A stretch of DNA of 51,856 nt from positions 1 to 51,856 of the forward strand of contig CACWXY010000022.1 of the NCBI GenBank assembly GCA_902764915.1, read 5' to 3'. This document shows, piece after piece, positions 45,128 to 51,856 of the stretch. The notes below the pieces were generated by a model. That model saw only the letters and a list, made by a program, of their open reading frames with translations, did no database searches and was not told the DNA's origin. The stretch comes from an uncultured Eubacteriales bacterium. GTDB lineage: Bacteria; Bacillota; Clostridia; Christensenellales; Aristaeellaceae. A program made the position numbers and the translations under genes. Each line of letters begins with the position of its first letter. Position 1 is the stretch's first letter.

Positions 45128-46429
45128 TTATTCTCGGGTGGTCTGGGCCAGGGTGACCATCTCCTCAGCCATGTGCTGCAGTCTGTGCTTGAGTACGTGA
45201 ATGCAGTCCATTTCCGTACAGTATCCGCGGACAATGTCTTCGGCAAAGGAACGGCAGGTCGGACTGCCGCATGAACCGCAGTCATAACCGGGCAGGCGCT
45301 CGAGGATCTCATTCATATGCTTCATCTTGCGCATGGCTTCGGCCAGATTGTCGTCCAGCTTAATAGCCCCGTTGGGCTTAAAGGGCACATTGGTCTTGAG
45401 GGGATACTTGGTCATAAGCGATGAGGGAACATCCGTGTCCGGATGGGTTTTGGGCATGCTGTCGACCATTTTTCGAATGGTATTCTTGGCTACATAGTTG
45501 TTCTCAAAGGTCAGCGGGCCTCCGACGCATCCTCCGATGCACGCGTTGCCTTCCAGGAATGTGAGATCGGACAGCTTATCGTTCTCCACTTCCTCCAGTA
45601 CGCGGATGACATTGTCGATGCCGTCAACTGACAGGCTGTTTTCAGGACAGACGGCCGTGGCTTCCCCGCTGGAAGTGGCCCAGCCGATGCCATATCCGGT
45701 GGGGGAGACATAATTGGGATCGGACAGCATGCGCATGACATGGGGGAGCAGAAGCCCGTAGAGCTCCACCATGGAGATGGCACCGTCCAGCGCGGATTTG
45801 TCCTGACCGATGGGGCTGCGGATGGCCGTCATTTTGGCGGGACAGGGAGTAATGAAGAAACAGCCTACGTCCTCCGGCGCACAGTTGTGCTTGCGGCAGA
45901 ACTCATCCCGTGCAATCGTGGCGGCAACTTCCATGGGCTGACGGATATCCACCACATGATCCAGAAGGTCCGGGAAACGCACCTGAATCAGGCGCACAAC
46001 CGTGGGACAGGCAGAGGAAATCATGGGCTTTGGAAGGCGCGGTTCTTTCAGACGTTCGCGTATGGCCCGGGTAACCACATCCGCGCCGCGGGCGACCTCG
46101 AATACATCGTCAAAGCCGATGCACTTGAGGGCTTCCAGCACGTACTCGGGATTGTTCAGGCCGCGGAACTGACCATAGAGCGTCGGGGCGGGAAGGGCAA
46201 TGGCATACTTGAATTTCTTGACATCGTCCATGACATCGGTGATGGCGATCTTGGCGTGATAGTCGCAGATGCGGATGCATTCGCCGCAGTCGATGCACAG
46301 TGTGTCCAGAATATGGGCGCGCCCGCCGCGCACACGGATAGCCTCTGTGGGACAGTGGCGCAGGCAGTTGGTGCAGCCTTTACATTTCTCTTTGTCCAGA
46401 CGGACAGAGTGATAGCGAATCGGTTCCAT
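45128..46429 (-). CDS. Sensory-type [FeFe] hydrogenase-like protein
   Basis: 433 residues. Two N-terminal 4Fe-4S motifs (CKGCTNCLRHCP, CIDCGECIRIC) lead into an H-cluster domain with SSACPTVVRL (C141), ITPCPAKMTA (C196) and GNACIGGCVGGP (C297, C301). A final CGSCGSPTCRSFAED matches the Fe-S domain found in such regulators. The Ala before C141 replaces the proton-relay Cys of catalytic enzymes, as known for Thermotoga HydS. It therefore likely senses H2 or redox state. There is no PAS domain. The start at 46429 is less sure than its alternative (46450), since AAAGG is 11 bases away. Confidence 0.88.
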   Translation of the reverse strand: MEPIRYHSVRLDKEKCKGCTNCLRHCPTEAIRVRGGRAHILDTLCIDCGECIRICDYHAKIAITDVMDDVKKFKYAIALPAPTLYGQFRGLNNPEYVLEALKCIGFDDVFEVARGADVVTRAIRERLKEPRLPKPMISSACPTVVRLIQVRFPDLLDHVVDIRQPMEVAATIARDEFCRKHNCAPEDVGCFFITPCPAKMTAIRSPIGQDKSALDGAISMVELYGLLLPHVMRMLSDPNYVSPTGYGIGWATSSGEATAVCPENSLSVDGIDNVIRVLEEVENDKLSDLTFLEGNACIGGCVGGPLTFENNYVAKNTIRKMVDSMPKTHPDTDVPSSLMTKYPLKTNVPFKPNGAIKLDDNLAEAMRKMKHMNEILERLPGYDCGSCGSPTCRSFAEDIVRGYCTEMDCIHVLKHRLQHMAEEMVTLAQTTRE

Positions 46430-46462
46430 AGGAAAGAAGACCTTTCTCATGTAATAGGTGAC

Positions 46463-46891
46463 TTATGAAGGAAGCGCGAACCCCATGGTAATGGTGGTAC
46501 CCACGCCGACAGTGGACTGTATGTCAAAGGTATCGGCATTGCGCTTCATGTTCGGAAGGCCCATGCCGGCACCGAAGCCCAGAGAGCGCGCTTCGTCATT
46601 GGCTGTGGAGAAGCCTTCCCGCATGGCCATGGAAATATCCGGGATGCCGGGACCGCAGTCAGCGGAAATCAGTTCCACCTGATCGGGGAGTACGCGCAGA
46701 GTCAGTTCTCCGCCGAGAGAATGAATCACCAGGTTCAGCTCGACTTCATAGGAAGCCACGGCTACGCGGCGCAGTACATCGCCGCCCACCCCCAGCTGCT
46801 TGAGCGTGCGCTTGATGTCCGCACTGGCATGCCCGGCGCTGACATAGTCGGCCTGGGCGACAGGGTAGGATTTACGAATCAATTCTTCCAT
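46463..46891 (-). CDS. RsbW/RsbT-like GHKL ATPase (anti-sigma factor type)
   Basis: 142 residues. It shows the switch-kinase pattern ASYEVELNLVIHS (N-box), SADCGPGIPDI (G1) and GFGAGMGLPNMKRNAD (G2). Such proteins phosphorylate anti-sigma antagonists or bind partners by ATP-dependent switching. It starts at the stop codon of the first DRTGG gene (TAATG) with GGAGG before it. Its place just before the sensory hydrogenase suggests that it carries that signal onward; the target is not in the window. Confidence 0.87.
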   Translation of the reverse strand: MEELIRKSYPVAQADYVSAGHASADIKRTLKQLGVGGDVLRRVAVASYEVELNLVIHSLGGELTLRVLPDQVELISADCGPGIPDISMAMREGFSTANDEARSLGFGAGMGLPNMKRNADTFDIQSTVGVGTTITMGFALPS

Positions 46892-47265
46892 TACTTATCC
46901 TCCGCGCCCCATTCCACAGGTACTGGCACGCCTCGGAGGCCTTCCTGGTAGAGCATGCCGCAGGCGGAAAAGGCGGTCAGCTTGGTTGTGATGACGACAA
47001 GCCCCTGTTCGTCGGCACTGTCAAGGATATCCTGTGTCGGAACTTTTCCGCGCACGAAGACGAGGCATTTCAGGTCCAGCATTTCACTGGTGCGGACGAC
47101 ATGCGGGTTGGTAAGGCCGGTAATCAGCACGGTCTTTTCATCCACAAAAGCCAGCACATCACTCATCAGATCGGAACAGCATGCGGTATAGACAGGAGTA
47201 TCCAGTTTGTCCTCTCCCAGCAGTACCCGTGCATTGAGAATACGGATCATATCCTGAATCGTCAT
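46891..47265 (-). CDS. DRTGG-domain protein (copy 2)
   Basis: 124 residues. MTIQDMIRILNARVLL is followed by CCSDLMSDVLAFVDEKTVLIT, VVRTSEMLDLKCLVFVRG and TTKLTAFSACGMLYQEG, the pattern of a DRTGG domain. It is the first gene of the sensory block, directly behind a strong promoter, with GAGGTG before the ATG. It shares a base with the next gene. Its function is unknown; with the other DRTGG protein it may form a complex with the ATPase. Confidence 0.84.
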   Translation of the reverse strand: MTIQDMIRILNARVLLGEDKLDTPVYTACCSDLMSDVLAFVDEKTVLITGLTNPHVVRTSEMLDLKCLVFVRGKVPTQDILDSADEQGLVVITTKLTAFSACGMLYQEGLRGVPVPVEWGAEDK

Positions 47266-47298
47266 AGTGTTTCACCTCATTTGGATGTTGATAAACGG

Positions 47299-47327
47299 AT
47301 TGTAATCGTCCGGATTATGCAAGTCAA
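47299..47327 (-). promoter_or_regulatory. Promoter of the sensory hydrogenase block
   Basis: On the minus strand TTGACT (47322-47327), a 17-base spacer and TACAAT (47299-47304). The transcript would begin about 27 bases before the DRTGG start. AATCCG occurs twice, 15 bases apart, within and after it. Confidence 0.8.
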
Positions 47328-47413
47328 GAAGGCTGCAGGCCACATGGCTTGACGTGCTTTGCTTTTTACAGGATCGGTGATATCATCCCTTTGTTGAAAC
47401 TGAGGAGGCAGGC

Positions 47414-47908
47414 ATGATTGTATTGGGCATTGATCCGGGGTATGCATTGATGGGCTGGGGTGTGGTGGAAGAAAACGCCGGACGGATGAAGCTGCTGGGG
47501 TACGGATGCGTGGAAACCTATGCCGGAACGCCCATGCAGCACAGGCTTCGCACGCTGCAGCTGGGCGTCAGGGATCTGGTGACCATATACCATCCGGACG
47601 ACGTTGCTTTTGAGGAACTATTCTTTGCGCACAATGTGACGACCGCGCTGATGGTCGGCGCAGCCCGCGGCGCGGCCATTATTGCGGCGACGGAGTATAC
47701 GGAAAACCTTTATGAGTATACACCCATGCAGATCAAGCAGGCTGTGGCCGGCCACGGCAAGGCGGACAAGCGGCAGATCCAGCAGATGGTCAAGCTTCTG
47801 CTCAGCATGGATACGATTCCCAAGCCTGATGATGCCGCCGATGCGATAGCCTGCGCGATTACGCACTGCCAGAGCGGGCGGAACAAGGAACAGTTTCGGA
47901 TGAAGTGA
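47414..47908 (+). CDS. ruvC: Holliday junction resolvase RuvC
   Basis: 164 residues. Catalytic acids are D7 (GIDPGYALMGWG), the Glu pair at 67-68 (AFEELFF), D140 and D143 (PKPDDAADAIACAI). It cuts Holliday junctions symmetrically during recombination repair. GAGGAGG is eight bases before the ATG. It is the first gene of a ruvC-ruvA-ruvB-queA run; ruvA follows after 12 bases. Confidence 0.97.
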   Translation: MIVLGIDPGYALMGWGVVEENAGRMKLLGYGCVETYAGTPMQHRLRTLQLGVRDLVTIYHPDDVAFEELFFAHNVTTALMVGAARGAAIIAATEYTENLYEYTPMQIKQAVAGHGKADKRQIQQMVKLLLSMDTIPKPDDAADAIACAITHCQSGRNKEQFRMK

Positions 47909-47920
47909 GGAGACCGCGGT

Positions 47921-48532
47921 ATGTATGCGTTTATTGAAGGAAAAGTCTGTGACAAGTCAGGAGGAAACCTGGTTATCAATGCCGGCGGCGTGGGCTATCT
48001 TCTGAACTGTTCCATGACGACGATTCAGTCGGCTCCCGCAATCGGGGAAACCATGCGCTGCTATACGCACCTGAGCGTGCGTGAGGACGCCATGGAACTG
48101 TTCGGCTTCGCCACGATGGAAGAAAAACGCATGTTTCTCTCTCTCCTGGGAGTGACCGGCGTCGGTCCGCGCATGGCGCTGGCGCTGCTGGGCGCCATGA
48201 GCGTGCATGACCTGAATGTGGCCATTGTTATGGAAGATATCGCTTCCATCTGTCACGCTCCGGGCGTCGGCAAGAAAACGGCCCAGCGCATTGTCATGGA
48301 GCTGAGGGACAAGGTTACGCAGTCGGACGTGGCGCCGGTGAAGAACAGCGGGCCGGCGAGCGGCACGCCTGCATCTGCCGGCGGCAACGGACTGATGGAA
48401 GCCATGGAAGCGCTTACCAGCCTTGGGTACTCCTCCGTGGAAGCACGGGAGGCACTGCAGAAGGTCAAGGGACAGAGCGACAGGGCAGAGGAACTCATCC
48501 GTCTGGCGCTGCGCGCCATGGCGGGAGCCTGA
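47921..48532 (+). CDS. ruvA: Holliday junction branch migration protein RuvA
   Basis: 203 residues. The N-terminal OB domain starts MYAFIEGKVCDKSGG, followed by helix-hairpin-helix repeats (LLGVTGVGPRMALALL and ICHAPGVGKKTAQRIV). After a flexible Pro/Ala/Ser linker comes the RuvB-binding three-helix domain (EALTSLGYSSVEAREAL). It binds four-way junctions as a tetramer and loads RuvB. Confidence 0.97.
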   Translation: MYAFIEGKVCDKSGGNLVINAGGVGYLLNCSMTTIQSAPAIGETMRCYTHLSVREDAMELFGFATMEEKRMFLSLLGVTGVGPRMALALLGAMSVHDLNVAIVMEDIASICHAPGVGKKTAQRIVMELRDKVTQSDVAPVKNSGPASGTPASAGGNGLMEAMEALTSLGYSSVEAREALQKVKGQSDRAEELIRLALRAMAGA

Positions 48533-48544
48533 GGAGGATAAGTG

Positions 48545-49591
48545 ATGGCAGAGGAACGATTTGTGGAGAGCGAGATGCAGCCGGGGGAGGAAACCCTGGA
48601 AAACTCGCTGCGGCCGCACACACTCCGGGAATATGTGGGCCAGCAGGCGGTCAAGGACAGCCTGAACATCTATATCCAGGCCGCGCTTAAGCGGCATGAA
48701 CCGCTGGACCATATCCTCCTTTACGGACCGCCCGGCCTGGGCAAGACGACACTGGCTGGTATCGTGGCTTCCGAGATGGGACAGAATATCCGTGTGACAT
48801 CCGGGCCTGCCATTGAGCGTCCGGGGGATCTGGCTTCCATACTGGCCAATCTCAACCGGGGCGATGTGCTGTTTATTGATGAGATTCACCGTCTGTCGCG
48901 CTCCGTGGAGGAAGTGCTGTATCCGGCCATGGAGGATTTTGCGATTGACATCATGCTGGGCAAAGGTCCGACGGCGCGTTCCATACGTGTAGCGGTTCCG
49001 CCGTTTACGCTGGTAGGCGCGACAACCCGGGCCGGACTGCTCTCCGCGCCGCTTCGGGATCGCTTTGGGATTATCTACCGTCTGGAAATGTACACGCCGG
49101 AAGAACTGGCCAGTATACTGACACGTTCGGCGAGCATTCTGAAGGTGCGGGAAACACGGCCGGAGGGTATGCTGGAGATTGCCCGCCGCAGCCGTGGAAC
49201 GCCGCGCATTGCCAACCGCATGCTGAAGCGTGCCCGCGATTATGCGGAAGTGCGGGCGGAAGGCGTCATTACACTGGACGTGGCCCGGGAGTCTCTTGCC
49301 ATGGAGGGCGTGGATGAACTGGGGCTTGACAAGACAGACCGGACCATGCTGGCAACCATGATGGATAAGTTTGGCGGCGGACCTGTGGGGCTGGATACGC
49401 TGGCTGCCACAACGGGGGAGGATGCCACAACCATTGAGGATGTATATGAGCCCTTCCTTATGCAGCTGGGCTTTGTGATGAAGACGCCGCGGGGACGGTT
49501 ATGCACCCCGGCAGCGTATCAGCATATGAAGCGTCCGGTACCGGCGTCTCTGGGCGGAAATGCCTTGGAGACAGAATCGACCGACATATAA
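48545..49591 (+). CDS. ruvB: Holliday junction helicase RuvB
   Basis: 348 residues. Walker A is [13 protein letters not shown], Walker [13 protein letters not shown], sensor 1 [11 protein letters not shown], then [15 protein letters not shown] (arginine-containing sensor 2) and the C-terminal winged helix ([14 protein letters not shown]). It is the hexameric motor driving branch migration. The ATG at 48545 is preferred over the GTG one codon before because GGAGGA fits it better. Confidence 0.97.
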   Translation: MAEERFVESEMQPGEETLENSLRPHTLREYVGQQAVKDSLNIYIQAALKRHEPLDHILLYGPPGLGKTTLAGIVASEMGQNIRVTSGPAIERPGDLASILANLNRGDVLFIDEIHRLSRSVEEVLYPAMEDFAIDIMLGKGPTARSIRVAVPPFTLVGATTRAGLLSAPLRDRFGIIYRLEMYTPEELASILTRSASILKVRETRPEGMLEIARRSRGTPRIANRMLKRARDYAEVRAEGVITLDVARESLAMEGVDELGLDKTDRTMLATMMDKFGGGPVGLDTLAATTGEDATTIEDVYEPFLMQLGFVMKTPRGRLCTPAAYQHMKRPVPASLGGNALETESTDI

Positions 49592-49615
49592 TGAGAGGAA
49601 AAGGACAGACGCAGC

Positions 49616-50644
49616 TTGAAAACAACGGATTTTGATTATGTTCTGCCGGAGGAACTGATTGCGCAGACGCCTACGGAACCCAGGGATCATGCCAGACTTC
49701 TGGTGACGCACATGGACAGTGATCTGCGGGAGGACCGCCATTTTTACGACCTTCCGGAATACCTGCATTCAGGGGATGCCCTTGTGATCAATGAAACCCG
49801 CGTCATCCCCGCAAGACTCCTGGGAGTCAAGAATGACACGGGTGTACCTGTGGAGGTACTGCTCCTTCGACGGGAAAACGCCACTGACTGGGAAGCACTG
49901 GTGCGCCCGGGCCGCCGGCTGAAGCCGGGAACCATGTGCACATTCGGGGATGGCGCATTGCAGTGCGAAATTCTGGAGAATGTGCCAGAGACCGGTGGAA
50001 GAAGAGTGCGCTTCCACTATGAAGGTGTTTTTGAGGAAATACTGGATCGACTGGGTGAAATGCCTCTTCCGCCTTATATACATGAAAAGCTGGAAGACCG
50101 GGAGATGTACCAGACTGTATATGCCAGGACAGAGGGCTCGGCGGCTGCACCGACAGCGGGACTGCATTTTACGCCGGAACTGCTGGACAGGATCCGCGCC
50201 ATGGGTGTGACCATTGTGCCGGTGCTTCTGCACGTGGGTCTTGGCACGTTCCGTCCGGTGAAAGAGGAGGACGTGGACAAGCACCAGATGCACAGCGAGT
50301 TTTATATGGTGACACAGGAAGCTGCTGATACCCTGAACCGCATCCGAAGCGGGGGCGGGCGCATTGTCTGCGTGGGAACCACGTCCGTGCGAACGATTGA
50401 GACAGTGGCGGATGAAGACGGAGTGATTCATCCGGGCAGCGGCGAAACGGCCATATTTATCAAGCCTGGGGTCAAGATCAAGGCAGTGGATGCTCTGGTT
50501 ACCAATTTCCATCTGCCGCAGTCTACGCTTCTGATGCTGGTTTCCGCTTTCCTGGGTCGGGAGAAAGCACTGGACATATACCGGGAGGCCGTGGAGAAAC
50601 GTTACCGCTTCTTCTCCTTTGGGGATGCCATGCTGATCGTGTAA
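49616..50644 (+). CDS. queA: S-adenosylmethionine:tRNA ribosyltransferase-isomerase QueA
   Basis: 342 residues, the family's usual length. It begins at a TTG with [20 protein letters not shown], then [39 protein letters not shown] and [16 protein letters not shown]. It makes epoxyqueuosine from preQ1 in tRNA anticodons using the ribose of SAM. It is often linked to ruvAB in bacteria. AAAAGGA is about ten bases upstream. No tgt or other queuosine gene is in the window. Confidence 0.97.
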   Translation: MKTTDFDYVLPEELIAQTPTEPRDHARLLVTHMDSDLREDRHFYDLPEYLHSGDALVINETRVIPARLLGVKNDTGVPVEVLLLRRENATDWEALVRPGRRLKPGTMCTFGDGALQCEILENVPETGGRRVRFHYEGVFEEILDRLGEMPLPPYIHEKLEDREMYQTVYARTEGSAAAPTAGLHFTPELLDRIRAMGVTIVPVLLHVGLGTFRPVKEEDVDKHQMHSEFYMVTQEAADTLNRIRSGGGRIVCVGTTSVRTIETVADEDGVIHPGSGETAIFIKPGVKIKAVDALVTNFHLPQSTLLMLVSAFLGREKALDIYREAVEKRYRFFSFGDAMLIV

Positions 50645-50712
50645 TCCTCAGGAAGTCTGCGAGCACCTGCAGATACTGGCAGGAATGAGCTGTCGCATGA
50701 AACTCTGATACC

Positions 50713-50752
50713 AAAAACGATGGACCGCTTTTTGAAGGGTCCATCGTTTTTT
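50713..50752. terminator. Bidirectional terminator after queA
   Basis: AAAAACGATGGACC (50713-50726) pairs perfectly with the sequence at 50738-50751; T-runs exist on both strands. Confidence 0.9.
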
Positions 50753-50800
50753 CTGTAAAGACGCATGGCCTGTACCACTCGAGAAGTCCTGACACCGGCG

Positions 50801-51076
50801 TCAGTTTTCGCGTGCCGCTCTTTCTGCCAGCGCAATCTCATGAATGCGTGGATAGGCTTTTTCGAGAAAGCGCTGAAGGACTTCGCAGTAGCGGTTACGG
50901 GGTTCACCGCTATGCAGCAGCCAGTCACGCTGACAGCCGCCATGGCAGAGTGCTTCATAGGCACAGGTGCGGCATTGGGACAGGACCAGTCCGTTTTTCC
51001 GGCGAAAGGACTGCATTGCGCTGCTGCGGAACAGGTCAGCAAGCGAAGTGTACTTTCGGTTTCTCTGTATCATCAT
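50801..51076 (-). pseudogene. C-terminal remnant of a radical SAM/SPASM enzyme (anSME-like)
   Basis: About 91 residues remain. The pattern YTSLADLFRSSAMQSFRR, then QCRTCAYEALCHGGCQRD and NRYCEVLQRFLEKAYP, matches the end of SPASM domains of anaerobic sulfatase-maturating enzymes (the CxxCxxxxxCxGGCxR cluster motif). The upstream frame meets a stop after a few codons and no radical SAM core (CxxxCxxC) is found in the 400 bases before it. It is most likely a decayed gene fragment. A real short protein cannot be excluded, but there is no good ribosome site. Confidence 0.65.
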
Positions 51077-51079
51077 CCG

Positions 51080-51435
51080 GCCCGCAAAGCGTATCTGGCG
51101 TTCTATCAGATGGCTTCGTCACTGACCAGCATTCCGGTGCCGGGGCTTTCTGACGTTATTCCCATCACGCCGGTTTTTCGGTCCGATGCGTATCTGTACT
51201 GCAGCAATGAAGGGATTCTATGGCGCTTCCCCAGTACCAGGTGAAAAAACGAAATCCATGCCGTATACAGGGAACGGACATGCATGGATGCACGGTATGC
51301 GCTGCTGTGTGGTATTCCATGCCTGTTTCACGGAATACAGGCGAGAGAAAAGAATGGGATCAATGCCATGTTTTCCCTATTCGCAGTGCCCCTGCAGATT
51401 TGCGGCGCTGTGGCGGAAAATCAGTGATTTAACTC
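51080..51435. other. Intergenic stretch with no recognised gene
   Basis: About 355 bases between the SPASM remnant and the tRNA promoter. Frames are short and carry no motif. A GTATTCC/GGAATAC repeat near 51,311-51,337 is the only structure I noticed. Confidence 0.5.
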
Positions 51436-51463
51436 TTGACAGTCCTGAAAAATTCGGTAAAAT
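51436..51463 (+). promoter_or_regulatory. Promoter of the tRNA-Gly-tuf unit
   Basis: TTGACA (51436-51441), a 16-base spacer and TAAAAT (51458-51463). The next genes are the tRNA and tuf, both expected to be highly expressed. Confidence 0.8.
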
Positions 51464-51505
51464 GGTTTGTGTCGCAAGTCTGTTTAGGCTTGTTGATGCG
51501 GACAT

Positions 51506-51579
51506 GCGGGTGTAGCTCAATGGTAGAGCGTCGGCTTCCCAAGCCGATTACGTGGGTTCGATTCCCATCACCCGCTCCA
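51506..51579 (+). tRNA. tRNA-Gly, anticodon CCC
   Basis: The acceptor arms GCGGGTG (51506-51512) and CACCCGC (51569-51575) pair. The D arm is TAGCTCAATGGTAGAG, the anticodon loop TTCCCAA reads CCC, and the T arm contains GGGTTCGATTCCC. Discriminator T and an encoded CCA follow. Confidence 0.96.
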
Positions 51580-51616
51580 CTACCGCATCAACCGCCATGA
51601 ACAGCGACAGGATGGT

Positions 51617-51688
51617 TACAGCATCTGCTGTAGCAGTAAGGTCCCGGAACCACCGGGACACGAAAAGAACCTTCGCAGTTTGTGCGAA
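51617..51688 (+). promoter_or_regulatory. Three short hairpins in the tRNA-tuf spacer
   Basis: TACAGCA-TC-TGCTGTA (51617-51632), GTCCCGG/CCGGGAC (51641-51659) and TTCGCA/TGCGAA (51672-51688) lie one after another between the tRNA and the tuf ribosome site. None has a good T-run, so they are more likely processing or leader structures than terminators. Confidence 0.5.
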
Positions 51689-51706
51689 ATCGAGGAGGAG
51701 TTTCCC

Positions 51707-51856
51707 ATGGCTAAGGAACATTTCCAAAGAACCAAGCCGCACGTTAACATTGGCACAATCGGCCACGTTGACCACGGCAAGACGACCCTGACCGCTGCTA
51801 TCACCATGACGCTGGCTCAGAAGGGCGAAGCCCAGGCCATGAAGTATGATGATATC
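51707..51856 (+). CDS. tuf: Elongation factor Tu, 5' part (gene continues beyond window)
   Basis: 50 codons are visible: [16 protein letters not shown], then the P-loop [16 protein letters not shown]-Tu delivers aminoacyl-tRNA to the ribosome. GAGGAGGAG at 51692-51700 gives an ideal ribosome site. It is preceded by tRNA-Gly, in probable co-transcription. The window ends inside the G domain. Confidence 0.97.
   Translation, partial: MAKEHFQRTKPHVNIGTIGHVDHGKTTLTAAITMTLAQKGEAQAMKYDDI

Noticed and set aside
1..51856. CRISPR array or prophage
   Set aside because: No regularly spaced repeats, cas genes, integrase or phage structural genes were seen.

Overview
The window looks like a chromosome segment of an anaerobic, moderately GC-rich Bacillota bacterium, most likely a gut-type Clostridia member. 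Supporting signs are an LPXTG-anchored giant surface protein, strong AGGAGG-type ribosome sites with some TTG starts, an NAD-linked [FeFe] hydrogenase with its regulator cluster, a FeoA-FeoB fusion, a phosphofructokinase with pyrophosphate-type residues, and an EF-Tu gene at the right edge. No species can be named from the sequence alone.

Layout. 1-7.9 kb: the 3' part of a huge acidic cell-wall adhesin with a vWA domain, followed in frame by a second, orphaned sorting-signal tail. 8.0-9.1 kb: a small ribbon-helix-helix regulator and a broken IS1595-type transposase. 9.3-12.9 kb: M29 aminopeptidase, a CE15-like esterase, a UPF0178 protein and a nitroreductase (all +). 13.0-18.8 kb: oligopeptide ABC transporter oppA-B-C-D-F (-) with a clear promoter and hairpins that may set subunit ratios. 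18.9-25.9 kb: a minus-strand cluster encoding a REC-GGDEF-EAL protein, an amino-acid permease fused to GGDEF, a nucleoside hydrolase and a GltD-like flavoprotein. The permease and the hydrolase are each interrupted by a one-base homopolymer frameshift. 26.0-28.2 kb: an esterase and a 2-hydroxyacid dehydrogenase. 28.5-32.0 kb: ferrous-iron operon marR-feoAB-small Cys-rich protein-HMA protein. 32.2-38.7 kb: a secreted helical protein, a metallophosphoesterase, PfkA/PFP, a ferredoxin-type aldo/keto reductase, a TipA-like MerR regulator and a macro-domain protein with an extra C-terminal domain. 38.9-47.3 kb: ten genes for the hydrogenase HydABC and a sensory hydrogenase with DRTGG, PHP and ATPase partners. 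47.4-50.6 kb: ruvC-ruvA-ruvB-queA. 50.7-51.9 kb: an anSME-like remnant, tRNA-Gly(CCC) and the start of tuf.

How the genes fit together. The peptide transporter and M29 peptidase suggest peptide and amino-acid fermentation. The hydrogenase would dispose of reducing power as H2, and iron for its clusters could come through FeoAB. The permease-GGDEF and REC-EAL pair is the most original part: it would couple a transporter to c-di-GMP turnover. The hydrogenase regulator block looks like an H2 or redox sensing circuit built from a sensory hydrogenase and two GHKL ATPases.
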